Below are positions 9,426-18,173 of a stretch of DNA of 20,639 nt, piece after piece. Location of the stretch: positions 1-20,639 of IMG/VR virus record IMGVR_UViG_3300033182_000865. The stretch is one strand, 5' to 3'. The DNA is from a virus. Numbering within the stretch: the first letter of the stretch is position 1; each line of letters opens with the position of its first letter. The translations under genes were made by a program, and so were the position numbers. The notes under the pieces are model-generated. The model saw nothing but the letters and a program-made list of their open reading frames with translations. It was not told the DNA's origin and did no database searches.

Positions 9426-9433
9426 GATAAATA
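9426..9433 (+). promoter_or_regulatory. T4-type late promoter (GATAAATA)
   Basis: GATAAATA followed by C lies in the short gap between the giant fiber stop and the next ATG, 15 bases before the start codon. It differs from TATAAATA only at the first base. A strong ribosome site TAAGGAG (9437-9443) sits between it and the ATG at 9449, so the leader would be very short. Confidence 0.75.
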
Positions 9434-9448
9434 CAGTAAGGAGTAAAG

Positions 9449-10183
9449 ATGGCTATTCAAACTATAAACATAGGATCGAACGCAAACGACGGTACTGGCG
9501 ATAATATCAGAGATGCCTTCCAGAAGATTAATGCTAACTTTGATTACCTAAATGTTAACTTAGGTATTGATAATACCGGTTTAAACGTAGGTGACGCACA
9601 AGGTGTAGGAATATTTTTACGTAAAAACGAAGGACAGTTTGAATTTAAAAAACTACTTGCTGGCACAGGTATTACTTTAGATGACACAACTGATCCAAAC
9701 ACTATTGAAATCACTTCAGGCATTGTTGGCGATTTAAGTGTTAGTGACGGCACAATAACTTCTAACTTAGTTTTAGGAACTGACACATTAACTATTAACG
9801 GTGGCAGTAATATAACAACAACACTTTCGGGAACTACTTTAACAATTGATAGTAGTGCTTCAAGTTTATCAAACGACCCTGCTCCGCAATTAGGCGCAAA
9901 TTTAGATTTAAACAACAATGACATTACAGGAACTGGCAACATTAACATTACTGGTTCTGTTACAGCAGCAAATTTTATTGGTAATGTAACAGGTAATGTA
10001 ACAGGTTTAGTTAATGGTATAGATGTATTAGACCTTGAATCAGAACTTACAAGTTTTGACTTTGGTCCTATAACAGGCTCATACCAACGAGTTATACCGT
10101 ACATTTTAAGCCAATTCCCAATTGATATGGGAACACTTAATAATCCATCGTCGGCAACTATTGACGGCGGGAGTCTTGTATAA
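9449..10183 (+). CDS. short fiber-like structural protein (244 aa)
   Basis: The first ~37 residues (INIGSNANDGTGDNIRDAF followed by QKINANF) match the start of the giant fiber almost position by position, so both probably dock on the same virion site or each other. The middle (residues ~90-195) is Gly/Thr/Asn-rich with beta-strand repeats such as DLNNNDITGTGNINITG and NVTGNVTG, typical of fibrous phage proteins. The last ~40 residues contain FDFGPITG and end in IDGGSLV, perhaps a small tip domain. It lacks the globular modules of its neighbours and could be a short fiber, an adaptor or a trimmed paralog of the giant fiber. It has its own late promoter and TAAGGAG ribosome site. Confidence 0.82.
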   Translation: MAIQTINIGSNANDGTGDNIRDAFQKINANFDYLNVNLGIDNTGLNVGDAQGVGIFLRKNEGQFEFKKLLAGTGITLDDTTDPNTIEITSGIVGDLSVSDGTITSNLVLGTDTLTINGGSNITTTLSGTTLTIDSSASSLSNDPAPQLGANLDLNNNDITGTGNINITGSVTAANFIGNVTGNVTGLVNGIDVLDLESELTSFDFGPITGSYQRVIPYILSQFPIDMGTLNNPSSATIDGGSLV

Positions 10184-10193
10184 GTATGATTTT

Positions 10194-10201
10194 AATAAAT
10201 A
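10194..10201 (+). promoter_or_regulatory. T4-type late promoter (AATAAATA)
   Basis: AATAAATA followed by C lies in the 57-base gap after the stop at 10183, 39 bases before the ATG at 10241. It differs from the consensus TATAAATA only at the first base. GGAG at 10227-10230 is the ribosome site of the following gene. Confidence 0.7.
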
Positions 10202-10240
10202 CATATAAGTTGATATTACCAAAAATGGAGAAATAATAAA

Positions 10241-12520
10241 ATGGCATTCAAACTAAGACGTGGCACAGATGCAGAACGCCAAAACATAACACCAGCAGAA
10301 GGCGAACTAATCTATACTACAGATAATAAACAAATATTTGTAGGTGATGGTACAACAGCAGGTGGTAACCCAGCATCAGGCGGTGGTGTAGTAGCAGGTT
10401 TAAGTATTCCAGCAGGAGATCCTTTCTACACAGAAGCACAAGCAAATCCAAATGATCCTTTCCTAGATGGAGATTTACATCTAAGAGGAAACGATATTAT
10501 TGGAACAGGTAATATTAACATTGACGGCACTATAACTGCTACAGGTAATATCAACATAGGTGATGGCGGTGACAGTGTAACAATTAACGGTTCAATTGCT
10601 TCTAATTTAACTCCAGAATTAGGAACAGGCGCAGACGGTGTTTCATCTTACACCATTGGTAGTGATCCAACTGACTCCGGTATTGCTTGGGGCGAACTTT
10701 GGGTTGGCAACATTTATGCTGGTCCTACTACATTATCAGGCAACATTGCTTTTGATCCTGCGGTTGCTGGCATAGGTTTACAAGGCGATGTTTACGACAC
10801 TTCTGGAGGTAATAGATTATGGAATGCTACTACCAGTCAAGCAGACGGCGAATTAATTTTTGGTAATCTTACTAATGCTACTGTAACAGGAGCAATTAAT
10901 ACAGGAACTGCGGCTACTTTCAACGGTGGACTCACAGCAAGTACAATTGAATGTGATACTGTATACGGTAACGATGGCACAACAGTAATTATTGACGCAG
11001 ATGTTACAGCAAACGTAGACGGCGTGGCAGTATTCTTTGGTGAGTTCCAAGGTATACATCAAGGTGATACAGAAGGTGATGTTTACACAGCAGACGGTAG
11101 TACTGTAATTCTTGACTCAACAGCAAATACTATAACTACTACGGCTGTCGATACTGGCACAATGGATGCCACTGGTAATGCTACAGTAGGTGGTACATTA
11201 GGTGTAACTGGCAACCAAACTAACACTGGCAACTTAACAGTTGGTGGTACATTTGGCGTAACTGGTGATTTAACGGCATCGAGTAATGCTTCAGTAGGTG
11301 GAGATGCTACTATTACAGGTAATACTACTGTTACAGGAACACTAGGTGTAACTGGCGATACTACAGTAGGTAACTTGAGTATCACAGGAAACTTAACAGC
11401 AATTGGTACTATCGCAGCAACTACAGCAACTACACTAGAAACTGCGAGAACAATTAACGGTGTATCATTTGATGGTAGTGCTAACATTACTATTGAAGAT
11501 AATTCAAAACTACCAACAAGTGGTTTGGTTCCAATGTTAGGTGATTTAACACTAGCACAAGATCCTACTAGTCCGCTACACGCAGTTACAAAACAATATG
11601 TAGATAATAACTTCCACGAAATTACAACAAACACAACTATTAGTGCTACACAAACAACTTACACTGGCGCAATACTTTGTTCAGACTTACAAGAAGAAAC
11701 TACAGGCGGCGGCTTAGGCATAAGTTCAGTTAACGGTACTATTGCTCTTAACGCAGGTCTTGCTGGATCTGTAAGTTTACAAAACTTGTCAAGTGGACCG
11801 GTTGTATTAAGTGGTGTTGAAATTGTAGGCACTAGTATTGCTACTACAGACAGTAGTTCGCTTTCAGTAGATAATGTTACTAACTTCTTAAGTGATGTTA
11901 TTGTTGACGGTAACATTACAGCAGCAAGAATTGATGCTGAAATAATTGAAACTTCAGGTGCTGGTATTCCAAGACTTGAATCAGACACAAACATTGAAGT
12001 AAGTATTCCAACAGGAAGATTAAATATTATTGACGGATTGCTTAACTTCTCGTTGTACACACTAGCAGACTTAGGTACAGACTTTACCGGTACAAACGGT
12101 GACATAGCATTTGTTGAAGATTCAACACTCCCACAACCACACGTTTATACTTCAGGCAATTGGATGCCAATGTTAAGTCCAACTATTGGATGGGTATTAG
12201 GTAATGACGGTACAAACACAGCATTTACATTTACTGGTCCTGGTTTTGTTTCAGCAACAAGTGATCCAGCATTAACATTGTATAGAGGTCATACTTATGT
12301 ATTTAATAACACTGCTAACGGAGCAAGTCATCCTATAGCATTCCAAACTACTGATCCAGGTGCAGTAGGTTACGATTCCGGTAACCTTTACACAACTGGT
12401 ACTAGTGGTAATAATCAAGGTGTTCTTGTTTGGGTTATTCCAATGGACGCACCTAGTACACTTTACTATGCTTGTGAAGTACACGGCGGAACAATGAACG
12501 GCACAATTACAATCGCGTAA
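10241..12520 (+). CDS. tail fiber with Mtd-like N-terminus and cupredoxin-like C-terminal domain (759 aa)
   Basis: Residues 3-40 (KLRRGTDAERQNITPAEGEL, then YTTDNKQIFVGDG) match the N-terminal segment of phage fibers related to the Major tropism determinant, likely the virion-attachment end. Residues ~305-390 are a run of short beta repeats around GTLGVTG/TVGG/ITGNLT, the fibrous shaft. ARTINGVSFDGSANITI and HAVTKQYVDN near 405-460 are standard fiber motifs. The last ~100 residues look like a cupredoxin fold: LTLYRGHTYVFNN, then SHPIAF with His697, and YYACEVHGGTMNG with Cys745, His748 and Met752, the order and approximate spacing of type-1 copper ligands. Related C-terminal domains occur in other marine phage structural proteins, with no function I know to be proven. 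Ends 10 bases before the protease gene, with which it shares a transcript. Confidence 0.87.
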   Translation: MAFKLRRGTDAERQNITPAEGELIYTTDNKQIFVGDGTTAGGNPASGGGVVAGLSIPAGDPFYTEAQANPNDPFLDGDLHLRGNDIIGTGNINIDGTITATGNINIGDGGDSVTINGSIASNLTPELGTGADGVSSYTIGSDPTDSGIAWGELWVGNIYAGPTTLSGNIAFDPAVAGIGLQGDVYDTSGGNRLWNATTSQADGELIFGNLTNATVTGAINTGTAATFNGGLTASTIECDTVYGNDGTTVIIDADVTANVDGVAVFFGEFQGIHQGDTEGDVYTADGSTVILDSTANTITTTAVDTGTMDATGNATVGGTLGVTGNQTNTGNLTVGGTFGVTGDLTASSNASVGGDATITGNTTVTGTLGVTGDTTVGNLSITGNLTAIGTIAATTATTLETARTINGVSFDGSANITIEDNSKLPTSGLVPMLGDLTLAQDPTSPLHAVTKQYVDNNFHEITTNTTISATQTTYTGAILCSDLQEETTGGGLGISSVNGTIALNAGLAGSVSLQNLSSGPVVLSGVEIVGTSIATTDSSSLSVDNVTNFLSDVIVDGNITAARIDAEIIETSGAGIPRLESDTNIEVSIPTGRLNIIDGLLNFSLYTLADLGTDFTGTNGDIAFVEDSTLPQPHVYTSGNWMPMLSPTIGWVLGNDGTNTAFTFTGPGFVSATSDPALTLYRGHTYVFNNTANGASHPIAFQTTDPGAVGYDSGNLYTTGTSGNNQGVLVWVIPMDAPSTLYYACEVHGGTMNGTITIA
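11160..11410 (+). repeat. degenerate beta-strand repeats in the fiber shaft
   Basis: Several imperfect copies of a unit coding roughly VGGTLGVTGNxTxTGNLT occur, for example around 11184-11212, 11235-11268 and 11331-11365, sharing DNA such as GGTGTAACTGGC or GGCGTAACTGGT. Such arrays grow and shrink by recombination and set shaft length in phage fibers. Confidence 0.65.
12220..12520 (+). other. cupredoxin-like domain region of the 759-aa fiber
   Basis: This segment codes for the C-terminal ~100 residues holding His697 (codon at 12329), Cys745 (12473), His748 (12482) and Met752 (12494). The Cys-x2-His-x3-Met spacing and distant upstream His fit a type-1 copper centre. The fold call is by pattern only, and copper binding is not shown. 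Confidence 0.6.
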
Positions 12521-12530
12521 GGTTTAAACA

Positions 12531-14141
12531 ATGGCTGAAAAAGAATATATTGTAACACTAAAAGCAGGGGTTGACTACGAAGCGTTTAACGCAGAAATGA
12601 TTGCTACAACAGGCGATGGAGATATTCCAGGTCGTTCAGTTGATGTAGCAAACGCTCGTCCAGGCTCAAAACGTAATACACACTATTCACTAACAGATGA
12701 AGAAGCAGCAACTCTACGTAATGACAGCAGAGTTGATGACGTACAAATTCCTCCACAAGACAGAGACGACATTGAAATTGGTCACTGGGCAACGCAGTCA
12801 GGCGGGTTGATGGATAGAACTGGATCGACTATAACTAATCAAAGAGTTAATTGGGGCTTATTACGTTGTGATAGAGAAATTAATCCTTATACAAGTACAA
12901 GTGCGCCTGCGGGACTAAATCACGATTATAGTTTAGATGGCACCGGTGTAGATGTTGTTATACAAGACTCAGGATTAGATTATACTCACCCAGAATTTAC
13001 AGACGCACAAGGAAACAGTCGAGTACAATTAATTGACTGGTACCAAGAAAGTGGAATAGCAGGAACACAAAATGCTAACCACTATAGAGATTATGACGGA
13101 CATGGAACACACTGCGCAGGTATTGCCGCAGGTAAAAACTATGGCTGGGCAAAAAATGCTAGAATTTATTCAGTTAAAGTAAATGGCTTAGAAGGTTCGG
13201 GTGATACTGGTACAGGCATTTCAATAACTGATTGCTTTGATGTTATTAAACTATGGCACAGAAACAAAGATGTAGATCCTAAAACAGGTAAAAAGCGTCC
13301 TACTATTGTAAACATGAGTTGGGGATACGGTAATTATTTTACTGATATTACAGGAGGCAACTACAGAGGAACTCCTTGGACTGGAACTAGCAGAGATACA
13401 TCAAAAGGTATGGTCGGAGTGTATACAGGATTAAGTGGTTATCGACACGTTGTACGTGTAGCATCTGTTGATGCTGATATTGAAGAACTTATTGATGAAG
13501 GTGTACACGTTTGTATTGCCGCAGGTAACTCATATCAAAAGATTGACGTTCTTGGCGGTGTTGACTACGATAACTATTATACAAAATCTTCAGGAACTTC
13601 TTATTATTACCATCGCGGAGGATCTCCGTTTAGTGCAAGAGCTATGATAGTTGGTAACATTGATGATAATGTAGCTGGCGGCGAGATTAGAGCAACATCA
13701 AGTGAACACGGACCTGGTGTTAATATAAACGCACCTGGTACAGGCATTATGAGTACGTGTTCTACTACAAATAGATTTAGTAGTGTGGAACAACCGTATC
13801 CACTAAACACTTCTTATAAATGTATGAGTATTTCAGGCACTTCAATGGCATCTCCACAAGTATGCGGGTTAGGTGCTTTATACTTGCAAGCCAATCCAGA
13901 AGCAACTCCGCAACAACTACAAGATTGGTTTATTAACAACGCTCAAACTAATCAACTTAATGACACTGGGTTAGATAACGATTATACTAATGCTACTAGT
14001 TTACTAGGTGGACCAAATAGATACTTGTTCAATCCTTTTAATAAGGCTAAAAGAGATGTAGCAAAAGGACCATTAAGAGTTATTAACGGTGGCGGAATTA
14101 CTTTTAGAGGCGGCAAAAACCCAACTACTGATCCTGCGTAG
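12531..14141 (+). CDS. subtilisin-family (S8) serine protease, virion-associated or maturation type (536 aa)
   Basis: The three catalytic blocks of subtilases are present in order: Asp146 in VVIQDSGLDYTHPEF, His191 in GHGTHCAGIAAG and Ser438 in SGTSMASPQ. Asn333 in IAAGNS fits the oxyanion-hole residue, and NMSWG (near 13308) the substrate-binding strand. The first ~75 residues (EYIVTLKAGVDYEAF to VDDVQIPPQ) resemble the I9-type propeptide that folds and inhibits subtilases, so self-cleavage near residue 80-110 is plausible. No signal peptide is seen, unlike most secreted bacterial subtilases, consistent with release by lysis or packing into the virion. It has only TAAGG (12518-12522) upstream and no late promoter of its own, so it is read with the cupredoxin fiber. 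Possible roles are cleaving fiber precursors or host surface proteins. Family very confident; role inferred. Confidence 0.92.
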   Translation: MAEKEYIVTLKAGVDYEAFNAEMIATTGDGDIPGRSVDVANARPGSKRNTHYSLTDEEAATLRNDSRVDDVQIPPQDRDDIEIGHWATQSGGLMDRTGSTITNQRVNWGLLRCDREINPYTSTSAPAGLNHDYSLDGTGVDVVIQDSGLDYTHPEFTDAQGNSRVQLIDWYQESGIAGTQNANHYRDYDGHGTHCAGIAAGKNYGWAKNARIYSVKVNGLEGSGDTGTGISITDCFDVIKLWHRNKDVDPKTGKKRPTIVNMSWGYGNYFTDITGGNYRGTPWTGTSRDTSKGMVGVYTGLSGYRHVVRVASVDADIEELIDEGVHVCIAAGNSYQKIDVLGGVDYDNYYTKSSGTSYYYHRGGSPFSARAMIVGNIDDNVAGGEIRATSSEHGPGVNINAPGTGIMSTCSTTNRFSSVEQPYPLNTSYKCMSISGTSMASPQVCGLGALYLQANPEATPQQLQDWFINNAQTNQLNDTGLDNDYTNATSLLGGPNRYLFNPFNKAKRDVAKGPLRVINGGGITFRGGKNPTTDPA

Positions 14142-14145
14142 TTTC

Positions 14146-14153
14146 GATAAATA
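14146..14153 (+). promoter_or_regulatory. T4-type late promoter (GATAAATA)
   Basis: GATAAATA followed by C starts 5 bases after the protease stop and lies 19 bases before the ATG at 14173. It matches the one before 9449 exactly. The ribosome site AAAGGTAGG (14159-14167) follows directly. Confidence 0.75.
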
Positions 14154-14172
14154 CTGCAAAAGGTAGGTATCG

Positions 14173-17100
14173 ATGGCAACAAGCGTTTGGAAGCAACAAT
14201 CTAACTATAATCTCGGAACAGTACTTTTAGGAGCAGATTACGATATCACAGCATCTTATGTTATTAATGATGTTGTAACTTTCAACGGAAAGACTTATCG
14301 TGCTATCAAAGATAATCCTGCTGTTAACGGTTCAAATATATTACCGCGAAATACTTCTTACTGGGAGGAGTTTGATCCAGAAATATCAGAAGGTGAAACA
14401 TTTGATATTCTACTTCCTATAAACTTAGGTGCTGCAACAAGCATCATACAAACAGATCAATTCACCGGTTCATCAACATTTACAGACTTTGATGATCAAC
14501 AGTTTTATGTTTCGTCAGGTGGGTTGCCGGAACATGCTTATGGTCCATATCCTAATAATAAAAATAGTTTCCCTGCTCGTGTACAAGATTACTTGTTTAC
14601 GATGCCAAGATTCCCTACAACTCCATCTGTAAAAGTAGCCTTGCCAACTGGCTCTGTTGCTGTTGCTACAAATGGTGTACCTATTTACAACCATGCTTTA
14701 GATGATGTAGATGTTCTAGAAGGTGTTGAGTACACTAAAATAAGTCAAGTGTTTATTGAAAATGGCGCTAGTGTACAAGATGGATCCGGCCCTCCAAGTT
14801 CAATTGGCGATTATCATTATAGACAAGATCCTTTAAAACTTTATCTTAAACCAGTATTATATAAAGGAGAGTACGATAATACTCGCAATTATGAAATTGA
14901 TGAAATTGTTTGGCAAAACGGTACTGTATATATTGCTAACTTAGAAAATCCTGGAAGTTTAATTGTTAATGATCACAGAGCAGTTGTTCAAACAAGAACT
15001 ACTAAAATTGGTTTTATTCTTGATGAAACTTCTCCAAGTTTTACCGTAGGAACTAGAGGCGGGGATATAGAAGTTGATATTAATCCTAACTATAGTTACA
15101 ATGTAGTTAATCGTAGTAATCAAACAATTCAAACACTGCTAGAACAAGATTGGACAACTTACGTAACTGGAGTATCTCATAGTCCTATTATAGGTTATGC
15201 GTATGATGGTTATCCTATTTACGGAAGTATTGGTTATGCTGATCCAATGGATTCTGCTAGTTCTTTAGAGTTTATGACGTCTAGTTATAAAGTCAGAGAC
15301 GACTTGCGTCAAGACGGAAGCACACCAGATGGTTCATACGAAGAAGATTGGGTTTACGAACAAGGTCTAGGAACTTTAGATCAATACAATGGACGTTATT
15401 GTGTTACACCTGAATACCCTACAGGAACTTATGCTTACTTTTCAAGTTGTGAAAAAGAAAATCCATTAACAAGTACATATCCATATCTATTAGCAAAACA
15501 ATATTATGGACAACCTGTGTTACCAAATGGCCTAGGAGAAAAGACCGGACTTAACGATATCAACTTTAGTGTTATTAGTGGTGAGTTACCAGCAGGATTG
15601 CGTGTTGAAAGATTAAGACTTAAAGGAACTCCGTTAGAAGTTTCTAACACAACAGAATACAATTTTGTTATTAGAGCAACATACGCTAATGGTACTAAAA
15701 TTGAAGATAGAACATTTAAGTTATTAGTTGAAGGACCAGATGAACCTGAGTGGCTTACACCAGAAGGGGATCTACCTATAGGTCCAAATAATACGTATTA
15801 CGTATTAGATGGAGATTATGTTGACTTTAACTTACTAGCAGAAGATATTGATTTACCAGAAGGCAAGACTTTAGAATTCTTTATTGAAGATGAAAGCGGA
15901 GAATTACCTCCTGGACTAACACTAACTAAAGAAGGACGTATATACGGATTTACAGAACCAGTCATTCCTTTAAGTGCTGCCGCAGTTAAAGGTGGCGGAT
16001 ACGATTTTGATCGTTACGACTTTAGTCCTTATGATTATGCTATTAAATCACAAAGTGGTTATGATAGTTTCTTATATGATAGTGTAGGTTATGATGAATT
16101 TGATCCGACACGTTCACCTAAGAAGGCAAATCGTTATTATGAATTTATTGTTAGTATTAATGACGGTACTGACATTGCTAAACGTAAATTTAAAATATTT
16201 GTAGTAGGCGATGACGCTGCTAGAGCAGACAACGTAAGTACTAAATCATCACAAGACTTATTTACAGCAGACATGACGTTTGTTCGTAAGCCAATCTTTA
16301 TTACACCTAGTAACCTTGGCGTTAAACGTGCTGGTTCATTTATTACATTAATAATTGATATATTTGATCCTAACACAATCATAGGTCCAATTGATTATGC
16401 GTTGGAACCAGTAAACTTAGACGGAACACCTAGTGTATTACCTGAAGGTTTATCATTAGATATCATTACTGGAGAAATTGCTGGTAAGTATCCATATCAA
16501 CCTCAAGTAACTAGAGATTTTAATTTTACAATTAAAGCAACACGTTATAACGCAAGTGTAGGCGATAGAGAAGTAATATACGGATATCTTGCTAAAGCAT
16601 TTGAAGCCGGTGATAGCGATATATTTGTAAAAAGTTTATCAGACGCAGATGCTCAAAACATTGTTGACGCAACTATATTTGACCCTGTTAGTGGAAAGAA
16701 TGTTCCTGTAATTTCTGTTACAGAAGTAGACGCAGGCTCATATACTGGTTGGTTTGATAATGACGAAACATATACTAGAATATCATTTAAAACTTCTTTA
16801 CAATTTAGTAGCACTAGTAATACACAAGTATTTGGTTTTGAAACTACTATTACAGCATTAGACGACGATGAATACATTTCAGAACGTAAACAATTTAGTC
16901 TTAGAATTCAAGGTGCTGCTGATGGCGCAATTACTTGGATTACACCAGAAGACCTTGGAGAAATTACTGCTAACTCTATTAGTACATTAAAACTTGAAGC
17001 AGAAAGTACATTCCCAGGAACAACTGTTGTTTACAAACTTGTTGACGGACAATTACCAAACGGATTAACACTTATTGAAGATGGTGAAATTATTGGTAAG

Positions 17101-18153
17101 GTTAGACAGTTCAGTTCTAAAGATAAACCGGGTATTAGTATTTTTGATAACGGTTACTTAACATTTGATGGCGGTACAACTACATTTGACAGACGTTATA
17201 CATTTACTGTAGAAGCAAAAGACGGCTTTACTATTAATGCTCTTACTAGAACATTTACAGTATTTGTAAGTCCGTTGAAAGATAGAGCATATAGTAATGT
17301 TGAAATTAAACCGTTCTTAAAAACAGATGTCAAAACATCATGGCTATCATTTATTAATAACAGTAACATATTCAGTTCAGATTTAATTTATAGAGCATAC
17401 GATGAAAACTTTGGTGTACAAAAAGATCTTAAGTCGTTGATATTTGCTGGACTAGAAGCAAGACCATATTCAGCCTTTGCGTCAGCAGTAGCATACGCAC
17501 ACAAGCCTCGCAGTTTACGTATAGGCGGAATAAAGACAGCAACAGCACGTTCATTAGGAGTCGACGATGTGCGTTACGAAGTTGTTTACTTTGAGTTATT
17601 AGATCCAAATGAAAAACGTGGCGAAGATACTGAAGATATTATTTCACCTAATGAAATCTTTACACTAGATAATCAAAATGTTATTACAGCAGACCAAACA
17701 AATACTGATCTTGCTAAAGGTCCTTTAACAAGTGACAATGTAACATTAAACGAAGACGATCCGTATTTCTTTAGACCAGATGGTTCTGTGATAACTGTTG
17801 ATAGTGACATTAATCCTAATGACAACGCTCAACTACATATTAGTACTATTACAAATATGCGTAAACGTTTATTAGATATTGGTGAAGTTGATAATGACTT
17901 CTTGCCATTATGGATGAGAACAAGACAAGATGACACTGGTAGACAGCCCGGATATGTTAGAGCAATTCCTATAGCATACTGTAAGCCTGGCAGGTCAAAA
18001 GAATTATTACTTAAAATTAATAACCATTTAGAAGAAACAGGTTATAGTTTTACTGAAATCGATTATTACGTTGATAGATACTTAATTGATGCTACCCTTG
18101 GTAATAGTAACCCGCAATTCATTGTGTGGCCTAGAAACAATCTATCAATATAA
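14173..18153 (+). CDS. YHYH-domain structural protein with Ig-like repeats (1326 aa)
   Basis: Residues 28-68 (YVINDVVTFNGKTYRAI to SYWEEFDP) and 234-256 (YDNTRNYEIDEIVWQNG, VYIAN) resemble carbohydrate-binding module 5/12 patterns. Residues ~165-445 match the YHYH family: GVPIYNHA, YHYR (214-217), HSPIIGYAYDGYPIYG (336-351), LDQYNGRYCVTPEYPTGTY and YPYLLAKQYYG. The signature reads YHYR rather than YHYH, and about 118 residues separate it from the HSPIIGYA block. Four putative Ig (He_PIG-like) cores follow: ELPAGLRV (471), ELPPGLTL (577), LPEGLSL (756) and LPNGLTL (961). Residues 609-645 are rich in Tyr-Asp. The last ~100 residues, with LPLWMRTRQ and YCKPG, recall a terminal domain in marine T4-like structural proteins. 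It is likely a fiber or baseplate-associated adhesin binding glycans or metal. Its TAA lies inside the next late promoter. Confidence 0.85.
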   Translation: MATSVWKQQSNYNLGTVLLGADYDITASYVINDVVTFNGKTYRAIKDNPAVNGSNILPRNTSYWEEFDPEISEGETFDILLPINLGAATSIIQTDQFTGSSTFTDFDDQQFYVSSGGLPEHAYGPYPNNKNSFPARVQDYLFTMPRFPTTPSVKVALPTGSVAVATNGVPIYNHALDDVDVLEGVEYTKISQVFIENGASVQDGSGPPSSIGDYHYRQDPLKLYLKPVLYKGEYDNTRNYEIDEIVWQNGTVYIANLENPGSLIVNDHRAVVQTRTTKIGFILDETSPSFTVGTRGGDIEVDINPNYSYNVVNRSNQTIQTLLEQDWTTYVTGVSHSPIIGYAYDGYPIYGSIGYADPMDSASSLEFMTSSYKVRDDLRQDGSTPDGSYEEDWVYEQGLGTLDQYNGRYCVTPEYPTGTYAYFSSCEKENPLTSTYPYLLAKQYYGQPVLPNGLGEKTGLNDINFSVISGELPAGLRVERLRLKGTPLEVSNTTEYNFVIRATYANGTKIEDRTFKLLVEGPDEPEWLTPEGDLPIGPNNTYYVLDGDYVDFNLLAEDIDLPEGKTLEFFIEDESGELPPGLTLTKEGRIYGFTEPVIPLSAAAVKGGGYDFDRYDFSPYDYAIKSQSGYDSFLYDSVGYDEFDPTRSPKKANRYYEFIVSINDGTDIAKRKFKIFVVGDDAARADNVSTKSSQDLFTADMTFVRKPIFITPSNLGVKRAGSFITLIIDIFDPNTIIGPIDYALEPVNLDGTPSVLPEGLSLDIITGEIAGKYPYQPQVTRDFNFTIKATRYNASVGDREVIYGYLAKAFEAGDSDIFVKSLSDADAQNIVDATIFDPVSGKNVPVISVTEVDAGSYTGWFDNDETYTRISFKTSLQFSSTSNTQVFGFETTITALDDDEYISERKQFSLRIQGAADGAITWITPEDLGEITANSISTLKLEAESTFPGTTVVYKLVDGQLPNGLTLIEDGEIIGKVRQFSSKDKPGISIFDNGYLTFDGGTTTFDRRYTFTVEAKDGFTINALTRTFTVFVSPLKDRAYSNVEIKPFLKTDVKTSWLSFINNSNIFSSDLIYRAYDENFGVQKDLKSLIFAGLEARPYSAFASAVAYAHKPRSLRIGGIKTATARSLGVDDVRYEVVYFELLDPNEKRGEDTEDIISPNEIFTLDNQNVITADQTNTDLAKGPLTSDNVTLNEDDPYFFRPDGSVITVDSDINPNDNAQLHISTITNMRKRLLDIGEVDNDFLPLWMRTRQDDTGRQPGYVRAIPIAYCKPGRSKELLLKINNHLEETGYSFTEIDYYVDRYLIDATLGNSNPQFIVWPRNNLSI

Positions 18154-18156
18154 ATA
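18149..18156 (+). promoter_or_regulatory. perfect T4-type late promoter TATAAATA overlapping a stop codon
   Basis: This is the exact consensus TATAAATA followed by C. The TAA stop of the preceding gene (18151-18153) is part of the octamer. It is 17 bases before the GTG start at 18174, with CTGGAG (18160-18165) between them. Confidence 0.85.
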
Positions 18157-18173
18157 CTACTGGAGAATAGAAA

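Noticed and set aside
10160-10200. Terminator after the 244-residue fiber gene
   Set aside because: A GC-rich stretch is followed by T's, but no stable stem with matching arms can be drawn.
11160-11410. Repeat array considered as a CRISPR or tandem satellite
   Set aside because: The copies are imperfect, in frame, and encode fiber shaft repeats; there are no constant repeats with unique spacers.
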